Below, in pieces: positions 1 through 5,932 of a stretch of 5,932 nt of DNA. Source of the DNA: Bacteroidota bacterium. Lineage in GTDB: Bacteria > Bacteroidota > Rhodothermia > Rhodothermales > UBA10348. Under the pieces are notes generated by a model. It searched no databases and was not told the origin of the DNA. It worked only from the letters and a program-made list of their open reading frames with translations. Position numbers and translations under genes: made by a program. Where the stretch lies: NCBI GenBank assembly GCA_004356385.1, contig SMXL01000062.1, positions 1 through 5,932 on the forward strand. The letters are read 5' to 3'. Within the stretch, counting starts at the first letter, position 1, and the number at the start of each line of letters is the position of its first letter.

Positions 1-1
1 A

Positions 2-523
2 TCCGTTGACAAATCCAACGCGTTGGAAGTCTCTGTTCTTTGGCGCGAAGTCGTGACGAAGATTCATCAGCAGTCCTATTCGGACGTCGTGCTGAGTCAC
101 ATGTATGTTGACAATGCTGCCATGCAAATCATTGTTAATCCGAGTCAGTTCGATGTGCTACTGACTGGGAATATGTTTGGAGACATTCTTTCCGATTTGG
201 CTTCGACGCTGGTGGGTTCACTGGGGATGCTTCCCTCCGCCTGTTTGGGCGGGACGGTTGGGCTGTTCGAACCTGTTCACGGATCGGCACCGGATATCGC
301 AGGTATGAACAAGGCAAATCCGATTGGTGCAATCCTCAGCAGCGCAATGCTGTTTGAAGAACTGAAACTGGTCGAACTGGCAGCCCGAATTCGTAAAGCC
401 GTCGATCAGGCCCTCTCGGATGGATTTCGAACCCCGGATATTCTGGAGGATGATTCTATAGAAGTAGGTACAATAGAGATGGCAAATGTAATTGCAGACC
501 GGCTTACAGAGGTAGCCGTGTGA
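2..523 (+). CDS. leuB: 3-isopropylmalate dehydrogenase, C-terminal half (partial at left edge)
   Basis: LeuB is the NAD-dependent cytoplasmic enzyme that oxidises and decarboxylates 3-isopropylmalate to 2-ketoisocaproate, the last dedicated step before transamination to leucine. The reading frame is open from base 2 to the TGA at 521-523, giving 173 codons, about half of the usual 350-360 residue protein; the start lies outside the window. Visible family motifs, counted within the fragment, are VDKSNALE at 2-9, MYVDNAAMQ from residue 34, and GDILSDLAS from 60. These are followed by [20 protein letters not shown] and the C-terminal GFRTPDIL. Asp37, Asp61 and Asp65 have the spacing of the three metal and substrate-binding aspartates of the family (Asp217, Asp241 and Asp245 in the Thermus enzyme, recalled from memory). 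The related isocitrate and tartrate dehydrogenases are less likely because leuA, leuC and leuD follow directly. The stop codon overlaps the start of leuA. Confidence 0.96.
   Translation, partial: SVDKSNALEVSVLWREVVTKIHQQSYSDVVLSHMYVDNAAMQIIVNPSQFDVLLTGNMFGDILSDLASTLVGSLGMLPSACLGGTVGLFEPVHGSAPDIAGMNKANPIGAILSSAMLFEELKLVELAARIRKAVDQALSDGFRTPDILEDDSIEVGTIEMANVIADRLTEVAV
508..512 (+). promoter_or_regulatory. Probable ribosome binding site of leuA, inside the end of leuB
   Basis: AGAGG lies inside the last codons of leuB, 10 bases before the ATG at 523 and 7 bases before the GTG at 520. It is the only purine-rich Shine-Dalgarno-like motif at a good distance from any start in the window. It is compatible with either leuA start, so it does not settle the choice. 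Confidence 0.5.
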
Positions 524-2166
524 TGACTAAGAAGAAAACGAAAACGTATCAACCCCCATCTGATCGAGTCGTTATTTTTGACACGACCCTTCGAGACGGT
601 GAGCAAGCTCCTGGAGCAGGAATGACCATTCCCGAAAAAGTCCAGATTGCGCAGAGGCTGGCAGAGTTGGGTGTCGATGTGATTGAGGCTGGATTTCCGA
701 TTTCTTCTCCCGGACAGGATGAAGCCGTTCGCAGGATTGTAAGTGAAATTGACGGACCCGTTATCTGTGCGCTCTCGAGAGCCATCAAGGGCGATGTGAA
801 GGCTGCCGGTGAGGCGCTTTCAGGCGGATCGCGCACCCGAATCCACACTTTTATTGCCACGAGCGACATCCACCTCAAGAGTAAATTTGGAGAAGATCGC
901 TACGGAAAAACGATCGAAGAAAAACGAAAAACGGTCCTCAAAATGGCCGTTGAAGCGGTTCAGTTTGCGAAATCCTTTACGGACGATGTCGAATTCAGCG
1001 CTGAAGACGCGGGTCGGACGAGCGATGAGTACCTGTGTGAGGTCGTACAAGCGGTTATTGATGCGGGCGCCACGACGATTAATTTGCCCGACACGACGGG
1101 ATACTGCGTACCGACCGAGTACACGGCCCTCTTCAACACGGTGATGGCGAACTGTTCGATTCCAAAGAACGTTGTATTCTCCACGCATTGTCACGACGAT
1201 CTCGGTCTGGCTGTTGCCAATTCGATTGCGGGAGCGATGGCGGGAGCTCGTCAAATAGAATGCACCATCAACGGAATCGGTGAGCGTGCAGGGAATGCAG
1301 CCCTTGAAGAGGTGGCGATGGTGCTTCGAGTTCGGGAAGCTCGACTCGGCTTGACGACGGGTATCAACAGTCGATTGCTTATGGATACGAGCAAAATGGT
1401 TTCGACGTTTTGCGGCTTCGTAGTTCCTCCGAACAAGGCGATTGTGGGATTGAATGCGTTCAGTCATGAAGCGGGCATCCATCAGGATGGCGTGCTGAAA
1501 ATGCGAGAAACCTACGAAATCATGAAGGCGGAGGACGTGGGTCAGGATGTCGAACCCATCCGGCTGGGTAGACACTCAGGTCGACATGGACTGTTCAATC
1601 GTCTCGAAAAATTAGGAATGCTGATTCCAGAGGCCAGCCAGGAAAGGGTCTACGGAGACTTTGTAAAGCTGGCGGATCGCAAGAAAGAGATCAACGATAT
1701 CGATCTTTTCAATCTGGTCAACGAAGATTCCACGCCTGTGAACACACCTCATTACGAATTGGATCATATGGAGGTATCCGTTGGGACCGATAAAAAGCCG
1801 GAGGCTACTGTTCGGATCAAGCATCTGCGCACGGGTCAGATGGAGGAAAAGTCGGCTACAGGGGATGGACCCATTGATGCTCTTTTTCGGGCGATGGATC
1901 ATTCTGTGAACGAGGCCCACGACCTGGTCAATTACTCTATCAGATCGATTTCGGAAGGCGCCGATGCCTTTGGTGAGGTTTCGGTTCTGATCACGATCGG
2001 AGGCCCATGTTTTGCTGGAAAAGCCAGCAGTACAGACGTGGTTTTCGCATCGGCAGAGGCCTATCTGAATGCTTTGAATAACTTGGCTTCGTTCCGTGCG
2101 GACGAAGAATCCGTTCAGTTCGTGAACGACGGCATCATACAGGCTTTCCAGGGCGGTGTAGCGTAA
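523..2166 (+). CDS. leuA: 2-isopropylmalate synthase, full length with leucine-binding regulatory domain
   Basis: LeuA condenses acetyl-CoA with 2-ketoisovalerate to form 2-isopropylmalate, the committed step of leucine synthesis, in the cytoplasm. Counting from the ATG, the 547-residue protein has the HMGL-like TIM-barrel signature FDTTLRDGEQAPG from residue 19. It continues with HTFIATSDIHLKSKFG, the metal-binding HCHDDLG at 222-228 and GIGERAGNAALEEV from 251. Asp20, His222, His224 and Asn258 are the expected metal ligands. Residues from about 407 form the C-terminal LeuA regulatory domain, with GDGP at 447-450 and SSTDVVFAS from 502, so feedback inhibition by leucine is likely. Length and both domains are typical of isopropylmalate synthase. 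Citramalate and homocitrate synthases are relatives, but the flanking leuB and leuC argue against them. The start is either ATG 523 (TGATG, 1-base overlap with leuB) or GTG 520 (4-base overlap); ATG is preferred as the commoner codon. Confidence 0.97.
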   Translation: MTKKKTKTYQPPSDRVVIFDTTLRDGEQAPGAGMTIPEKVQIAQRLAELGVDVIEAGFPISSPGQDEAVRRIVSEIDGPVICALSRAIKGDVKAAGEALSGGSRTRIHTFIATSDIHLKSKFGEDRYGKTIEEKRKTVLKMAVEAVQFAKSFTDDVEFSAEDAGRTSDEYLCEVVQAVIDAGATTINLPDTTGYCVPTEYTALFNTVMANCSIPKNVVFSTHCHDDLGLAVANSIAGAMAGARQIECTINGIGERAGNAALEEVAMVLRVREARLGLTTGINSRLLMDTSKMVSTFCGFVVPPNKAIVGLNAFSHEAGIHQDGVLKMRETYEIMKAEDVGQDVEPIRLGRHSGRHGLFNRLEKLGMLIPEASQERVYGDFVKLADRKKEINDIDLFNLVNEDSTPVNTPHYELDHMEVSVGTDKKPEATVRIKHLRTGQMEEKSATGDGPIDALFRAMDHSVNEAHDLVNYSIRSISEGADAFGEVSVLITIGGPCFAGKASSTDVVFASAEAYLNALNNLASFRADEESVQFVNDGIIQAFQGGVA

Positions 2167-2204
2167 TTAGTGACTGCTGCTTTAATCATTCGTGACTAAC
2201 GAAC

Positions 2205-3503
2205 ATGGGACAGACGATCACGGAAAAAATACTTGCCTCCCACGCCGGGCGTGAACGGGTCTCGCCCGGAGAGAATATCTGGATCGATGTCGATATTCTA
2301 ATGACCCACGACATCTGCGGTCCGCCTACGATAGACATCTTCAAGCGGGAATTTGGGGAATTGGCGAAGGTCTGGGATCGGGAGAAGCTGGTGATCATGC
2401 CGGATCACTACATATTCACCGCCGATCCCCACGCGCGGAGGAATATCGAACTTTTAAGGGCCTTTGCCGCGGAACAGGAGCTGCCGCATTATTTTGATGT
2501 GGGTACTTCTCGCTACAGGGGCGTTTGCCATATAGCCCTGGCGGAGGAAGGATTCAACCGCCCGGGCAATGTACTCTTCGGCACTGACAGCCATACATGT
2601 ACGTCGGGCGCGTTCGGTCTTTTTTCGGCGGGAATCGGAAACAGCGACGCCGCACTCATCATGGGGACCGGGAAGATCTGGGTTAAAATCCCCGAATCCA
2701 TGCGATTTGTATTTGAGGGTGATCTCCCGCCGTATTTAATGGCCAAGGATCTGATTCTCACCGTCATTGGGGACATTGGATTCGACGGCGGTACGTACTG
2801 TGCCCTCGAGTTCACGGGACCGGCCGTTTATGCGTTGTCGATGGAAGAGCGGATGACGCTGACGAATATGGCGATCGAAGCGGGAGGTAAAAACGGAATC
2901 ATTGAGCCGGACGAGAAGACATTTGAGTACGTTCGCTCGAGAACCGACGCCTCGTTTCAGCCTGTCTACGGGGACGATGATGCGAAACGCATTTTGGAGC
3001 GAGTGTACGATGTGGCCGGCATGGAACCGGTGGTCGCCAAACCCCATCGCCCGGATAACCGGGCCGGCGTATCGGAGGTGAGCGGTACGAAACTGGACAA
3101 AGCCTACATTGGAAGTTGTACGGGTGGAAAACTCGAGGATTTTCAGGCGGCTGCGCAGATTATCAAAGGGGGTGAAGTGCGGGTAGATACCTACGTCGTT
3201 CCTTCGAGCACCGCGGTATCAGAGGCGATGCGAACGACGATGGTAGATGGTGTTTCGCTCTGGGATGTGTTCGTCAATGCGGGATGCAAGATGGGGCATG
3301 CGAGCTGCGGAGCCTGCCTCGGCGGACCCATCGACACATTTGGTCGGATGCAAGGCACGGAAGTCGTGATTTCGACGACCAATCGGAATTTTCCCGGCCG
3401 TATGGGATCGAAAGATGCTTCGGTTTATCTCGCCTCGCCACTGACTGTGGCCGCGTCGGCTCTGTCAGGAGTGATTACGGATCCTAGGGAAGTCCTGGTG
3501 TAG
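2205..3503 (+). CDS. leuC: 3-isopropylmalate dehydratase large subunit
   Basis: LeuC is the iron-sulfur subunit of isopropylmalate isomerase. With LeuD it converts 2-isopropylmalate to 3-isopropylmalate through dehydration and rehydration. The 432-residue protein shows the aconitase-family motifs GTDSHTCTSGAFG at 126-138, GSCTGGK at 303-309, ASCGACLGG at 366-374 and NRNFPGRMGS at 393-402. Cys305, Cys368 and Cys371 are the expected 4Fe-4S ligands. Its length is near that of the short LeuC form (about 420 residues) rather than the roughly 465 of enterobacterial LeuC. MPDHYIFTAD (residues 65-74) and GSCTGGK, where many homologues have GSCTNGR, resemble plant-type isopropylmalate isomerase large subunits as I remember them. 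Homoaconitase is a possible alternative by sequence, but the leu operon decides for LeuC. The ATG at 2205 begins 38 bases after the leuA stop, with no clear Shine-Dalgarno sequence before it. Confidence 0.96.
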   Translation: MGQTITEKILASHAGRERVSPGENIWIDVDILMTHDICGPPTIDIFKREFGELAKVWDREKLVIMPDHYIFTADPHARRNIELLRAFAAEQELPHYFDVGTSRYRGVCHIALAEEGFNRPGNVLFGTDSHTCTSGAFGLFSAGIGNSDAALIMGTGKIWVKIPESMRFVFEGDLPPYLMAKDLILTVIGDIGFDGGTYCALEFTGPAVYALSMEERMTLTNMAIEAGGKNGIIEPDEKTFEYVRSRTDASFQPVYGDDDAKRILERVYDVAGMEPVVAKPHRPDNRAGVSEVSGTKLDKAYIGSCTGGKLEDFQAAAQIIKGGEVRVDTYVVPSSTAVSEAMRTTMVDGVSLWDVFVNAGCKMGHASCGACLGGPIDTFGRMQGTEVVISTTNRNFPGRMGSKDASVYLASPLTVAASALSGVITDPREVLV

Positions 3504-3540
3504 CGAATAGTTCAAGTAACGAAGAGCCAGTCGAGCAATC

Positions 3541-4104
3541 ATGAAAGATTTTATATCCGGAAAAGCATACGTCGTTGGTGACTCTATCGATACGGATCAG
3601 ATTATTCCTGCAAAAAATCTGGTGTATTCCATGTCGGATCCAGAGGAGAGAAAGCACTACGGCCGACACGCGATGAGCGCCATCCCGTCTGAGGGGCAAG
3701 GGCTTCCCTATGGAAACTTGCCGCTCACGGTCGAGGGAGAATACGAGAGTGATTACACGATCGTGATTGCGGGGACGAATTTTGGGTGCGGGTCGAGCCG
3801 CGAACACGCACCCTTCTGCCTTCTCGTGGCAGGGATCGAAGCAGTTGTGGCCGAGAGTTACGCGCGGATTTTTTATCGGAACTCGGTCGATGCAGGATTT
3901 CTGGTACCGCTCGAGTCACGCGTCCGGCTCGTCGATAAAATCCGAACGGGAGATGAACTGGAGATCGATTTGACGGTCTCGACGCTCAAGAATGTGACCA
4001 CCGACGAGGAATTCCTCCTGAACCCACTCGGTGATGTGGCTGAAATTCTCCGGGCCGGGAACGTCTTCGAGTATGCCCGCCAAAAAGGATTGATTCCAGA
4101 CTGA
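3541..4104 (+). CDS. leuD: 3-isopropylmalate dehydratase small subunit
   Basis: LeuD is the swivel-domain subunit that completes the LeuCD isomerase and contributes to substrate recognition. The 187-residue protein carries GDSIDTDQIIPA at 13-24, GTNFGCGSSREHAP at 78-91 and AESYARIFYRNSVDAGF at 104-120, all diagnostic of the small subunit; Ser85, Ser86 and Arg87 lie in the substrate loop. Its length is between the short archaeal-type forms (about 165) and enterobacterial LeuD (about 200), and YGRHAM at 40-45 resembles the short type, which fits its short LeuC partner. It starts 37 bases after the leuC stop. The nearest purine run (GAAGAG, 3521-3526) is 14 bases upstream of the ATG, too far for a standard ribosome binding site. 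The gene ends with TGA at 4102-4104, 12 bases from the end of the converging racemase gene. Confidence 0.97.
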   Translation: MKDFISGKAYVVGDSIDTDQIIPAKNLVYSMSDPEERKHYGRHAMSAIPSEGQGLPYGNLPLTVEGEYESDYTIVIAGTNFGCGSSREHAPFCLLVAGIEAVVAESYARIFYRNSVDAGFLVPLESRVRLVDKIRTGDELEIDLTVSTLKNVTTDEEFLLNPLGDVAEILRAGNVFEYARQKGLIPD

Positions 4105-4111
4105 GCGCCAT

Positions 4112-4131
4112 CGAGTCTAAACCACGACTCG
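4112..4131. repeat. Short inverted repeat at the convergent ends of leuD and the racemase gene
   Basis: CGAGTC at 4112-4117 pairs exactly with GACTCG at 4126-4131, giving a 6-bp stem with an 8-base loop that covers the racemase stop codon. A second perfect 10-base palindrome, CCAGATCTGG, lies at 4134-4143 inside the racemase coding end. The position suits a bidirectional transcription stop between convergent genes. Neither strand has a T-run after the stem, so an intrinsic terminator is not well supported and the pairing could be chance. Confidence 0.3.
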
Positions 4132-5340
4132 TTCCAGATCTGGGTTCATGTGCATCAACACGTCGTAGACCGAGATGCCGACGGTATCTGCAAAGTGGTT
4201 CGGGTGAATCCTTGGGTGCTCCGGTCCCATGAGTGAAGCCGTGTCTCCCACGTCAACCGTCTGCTCTTCACCCACTTCAACGATGGTGTGGCTTGCGCTC
4301 ACTGCACCGATCACCGGATAGAGCCTATCGCCGATCAAGACTTCCGCCCCATCAACCGCCCGGCGGGAGTATCCATCCGCGTGGCCAATCGAAAGGGTTG
4401 CGACCCAAATCGGCTTATCGGCGACGTAATTTCGTCCATAACTTACACCGTCTCCCTTCTCCAGTCTGGCAACCCGAACAACAGATGTTTTGAGACTGAA
4501 TGCAGGTATCAATTTGGCTTTCTCCCGCTCTTCTGCCGGTCGACTCGGGTAGGCGCCATAGAGTGCGATCCCGGGCCGAACCATGTCAAAATGAGCTTCG
4601 GGTAAATGATAGACCCCATTTGAGGAGGCGGCATGGATGTGGCCCGTCGGTGTGCCATGAGATTTCGCTTCATCCAAGAGGGCTCCGAATCTGTTCAGTT
4701 GCTCGAGATCAAATTCCGTCTCTTCTGTGAACGCCATAAAGGTGCCCTCGACGGAAATAAGTGGGCTGGAAGCAACGGTCTTCATCCAGGGAAGCGCCTG
4801 CCGAAACGGCATGCCCATCCTTCCCATCCCGGTGTCCAGATAGAAATGGATCGAGGCTGGTTTTCCGGCTTTTCGAACAAGCGGTGTCAGTCGTTCTAAA
4901 GCATCCGGCGTGTACGCACTGAGTTGAATGTCTTGGATGATGAGTTCAGCGCCGTCCTCGTCTGGAGTAAGACCCATCAGAAGAATGGGCTTGGTGATCC
5001 CTCTATCTCTCAATTTTAAACAAGACGACGCTTTGACACCTGCAAATCCGCCGATCTCAGGAAAATCGGCCAAGATATCGGAGGCCGTTCCGAGCCCCAA
5101 TCCGTAAGCATTGTTTTTAACGACCGCCAGAATCGGCCTACCGCCCGCGAGACGGGAAACTTGTTGCGTGTTGTGCCTCAAGGCATCTCTGGAAACTTCG
5201 ATCCATGGATCGATGCTTCTTGTCTCAGAGGGCAAAACTCGCACTCGGCTTTTTGCTCGTGCGGGGGAGGAGCGTATCAGCTTCCGCGAAAGTCCGGACA
5301 CTAGGGCGAGTTGAAAAAAGGATCGTCTGGAGAGGTTCAC
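4117..5340 (-). CDS. Alanine racemase-family PLP enzyme with a Tat signal peptide
   Basis: This 407-residue protein belongs to the fold III (alanine racemase) family, which interconverts L- and D-amino acids using PLP. Residues 1-29 look like a twin-arginine signal, so the mature enzyme probably acts in the periplasm or outside the cell. The PLP lysine is Lys75 in AVVKNNAYG, and the second catalytic base is Tyr301 in VSYGRNYVA. Other family motifs are DTGMGRMG at 169-176, HAASSNG at 236-242 (usually HxANSA) and FDMVRPGIALYG at 251-262. IGHADGYSRR at 318-327 stands for the usual VGYADGYPR. GAVSASH at 345-351 replaces the usual GRVSMDQ. The domain is otherwise complete, including the C-terminal beta-domain ending VGISVYDVLMHM. 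The start is GTG at 5340; an in-frame TAG shortly upstream leaves no ATG, and the RR motif follows at once. No Shine-Dalgarno sequence is seen. The amino-acid specificity cannot be read from the sequence, so no gene symbol is given. Confidence 0.9.
   Translation of the reverse strand: MNLSRRSFFQLALVSGLSRKLIRSSPARAKSRVRVLPSETRSIDPWIEVSRDALRHNTQQVSRLAGGRPILAVVKNNAYGLGLGTASDILADFPEIGGFAGVKASSCLKLRDRGITKPILLMGLTPDEDGAELIIQDIQLSAYTPDALERLTPLVRKAGKPASIHFYLDTGMGRMGMPFRQALPWMKTVASSPLISVEGTFMAFTEETEFDLEQLNRFGALLDEAKSHGTPTGHIHAASSNGVYHLPEAHFDMVRPGIALYGAYPSRPAEEREKAKLIPAFSLKTSVVRVARLEKGDGVSYGRNYVADKPIWVATLSIGHADGYSRRAVDGAEVLIGDRLYPVIGAVSASHTIVEVGEEQTVDVGDTASLMGPEHPRIHPNHFADTVGISVYDVLMHMNPDLERVVV
5254..5340 (-). 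other. Predicted twin-arginine (Tat) signal peptide of the racemase
   Basis: Residues 1-29 begin MNLSRRSFFQ, a close match to the Tat consensus S/T-R-R-x-F-L-K. A short hydrophobic stretch (FFQLALVSGL) follows, then a basic region SRKLIRSSPARA. An A-R-A cleavage signal puts the likely cut after residue 29. Positive charges near the cleavage site are typical of Tat signals and disfavour Sec. Tat export would let PLP be bound and the protein folded before transport. The hydrophobic core is rather short, so retention as a membrane anchor is possible. Confidence 0.72.
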
Positions 5341-5528
5341 TGTGGTGCGGCTGTTGACAACATGGTGCTAGGAATTCTTCGACTAGGATATACTGAAATC
5401 CGTGCCCAATCTCCAAATTATCTTCTTCCGTGATGGCGCTGTTTGCTCCTCCGCTGAATCGACATCTTAGCAGAAAGCGGTTACATTGGACCTCTTCGTA
5501 CTCCAAGCCACCTTATCGAATCCTTCAA
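5341..5528. promoter_or_regulatory. Divergent intergenic region between the racemase and peptidase genes
   Basis: These 188 bases separate two divergently read starts and should hold both promoters. Only weak candidates are visible. TATACT at 5389-5394 on the plus strand resembles a -10 box but has no -35 at 16-18 bases. On the minus strand, TTGGAG (5416 to 5411) and TATATC (5392 to 5387) are 18 bases apart, but each matches its consensus at only three or four of six positions. TTGACA at 5354-5359 has no -10 partner downstream. If the peptidase starts at the upstream ATG (5433), the spacer shrinks to 92 bases. Confidence 0.35.
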
Positions 5529-5932
5529 ATGAGGCAACACTCTCGTTCCACGAAGATCATTTCCATCGTCTTTTTATCTGGGATATTCTTTTGGTCGAGT
5601 CTATCGGTCACGCAATCTCAGTCCATCTCTGGCCCTTCGTTCGAAGACGTACTGTCGCTTCGAAGCGTCGGTGGTGCCATGATTTCTCCAGACGGTAACG
5701 ATGTCGTTTTCACGGTTCGCACGGTTGACTGGAAAGAGAACAATTACGACACGGAGATCTGGTTGGCAAAGGGCGGTGACGAGCCCTTTCAACTGACGAG
5801 GACGGTGGATGGAAGCAGTACCTCTCCGAGATGGTCACCGGACGGGAGATGGATTGCTTTTGCCGCCACGCGAGGAGAGAAAAGGCAAATTTTTGTCATT
5901 CGTCCCAATGGAGGAGAGGCCCAGGCTATTAC
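5529..5932 (+). CDS. Secreted S9-family (prolyl oligopeptidase-like) peptidase, N-terminal part (partial at right edge)
   Basis: The frame is open from ATG 5529 to the right edge, giving 134 complete codons with no stop. Residues 1-9 (MRQHSRSTK) are basic and 10-27 are hydrophobic (IISIVFLSGIFFWSSLSV), a Sec signal peptide with cleavage probably near residues 28-32. FEDVLSLRSVGGAMISPDG at 38-56 is the usual opening of secreted S9 peptidases. The first beta-propeller blades follow: EIWLAKGGDEPFQLT at 76-90, then the PD40-type repeat SPRWSPDGRWIAF at 99-111 with IFVIRPNGGEAQAI at 121-134. Enzymes of this kind cleave peptides with a C-terminal alpha/beta-hydrolase Ser-Asp-His domain, which would lie outside the window, so activity cannot be confirmed here. 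A TolB-like or other PD40 propeller protein is the main alternative. The same frame is open further up to ATG 5433, which would add 32 residues before the signal; 5529 is preferred because it places the signal peptide at the N-terminus. No Shine-Dalgarno sequence precedes it. Confidence 0.85.
   Translation, partial: MRQHSRSTKIISIVFLSGIFFWSSLSVTQSQSISGPSFEDVLSLRSVGGAMISPDGNDVVFTVRTVDWKENNYDTEIWLAKGGDEPFQLTRTVDGSSTSPRWSPDGRWIAFAATRGEKRQIFVIRPNGGEAQAI

Noticed and set aside
820..1575. Long open frame (251 codons) on the minus strand inside leuA
   Set aside because: It lies entirely opposite the well-supported leuA frame, has no recognisable domain, and its composition looks like an antisense shadow of coding sequence.
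2167..2204. Repeated GTGACT (2170-2175 and 2192-2197) and a 5-bp TTAGT/ACTAA pairing between leuA and leuC
   Set aside because: The repeat is too short and the stem too weak, with a loop of over 20 bases; it is expected by chance in such a spacer.
3517..3523. TAACGAA before leuD, also present before leuC (2197-2203), considered as a shared translation or regulatory signal
   Set aside because: The distance to the start differs (1 base at leuC, 17 at leuD), so it is unlikely to be functional.
4233..4899. Overlapping plus-strand open frames opposite the racemase
   Set aside because: They are antisense shadows with no domain features; the minus-strand frame has clear family motifs throughout.
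5354..5394. TTGACA (5354-5359) with TATACT (5389-5394) as a sigma-70 promoter
   Set aside because: The spacer is 29 bases, far from 16-18; no better -10 lies at the right distance from the TTGACA.
1..5932. CRISPR arrays, insertion sequences, tRNA or rRNA genes, phage or defence genes
   Set aside because: Reading both strands showed no regular repeats, transposase motifs, tRNA-like cloverleaf or rRNA segments; nearly all bases are in identified metabolic or exported-protein genes.

Overview
The window is an ordinary bacterial chromosomal segment of moderate GC. It carries a leucine-biosynthesis operon followed by two genes for probably exported proteins. Every gene can be named from its own motifs. 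Four genes run rightward in the order leuB (3' half only, cut by the left edge), leuA, leuC, leuD. A leftward gene for an alanine racemase-family PLP enzyme converges on leuD, with only 12 bases between the two stop codons. After a 188-base divergent spacer, a rightward gene begins for a secreted S9-type peptidase. It has a signal peptide and the start of a beta-propeller, and the right edge cuts it.

The leu genes encode every step from 2-ketoisovalerate to 2-ketoisocaproate. LeuA condenses acetyl-CoA with 2-ketoisovalerate, LeuCD isomerises 2-isopropylmalate to 3-isopropylmalate, and LeuB oxidises it. A leucine transaminase is not in view. leuB and leuA overlap and are probably translationally coupled. 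leuC and leuD follow after gaps of 38 and 37 bases, so one transcript is likely. Its promoter and any leader would lie left of the window.

The host cannot be fixed from this sequence. Three things together suggest a Bacteroidota/Rhodothermota-like Gram-negative: a secreted S9 peptidase with PD40-type repeats, a Tat-type signal on a racemase, and the lack of clear Shine-Dalgarno sequences before four of the five visible starts. This is an inference of moderate to low confidence.

The part most worth a second look is the racemase. It begins with a twin-arginine signal and keeps the PLP lysine and catalytic tyrosine. Several positions that are nearly invariant around the active-site entrance of housekeeping alanine racemases are replaced. 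That fits an exported, possibly broader-specificity amino-acid racemase better than the cytoplasmic Alr that supplies D-Ala for peptidoglycan. No CRISPR array, mobile element, tRNA or rRNA was seen, and I found no convincing wholly new system.
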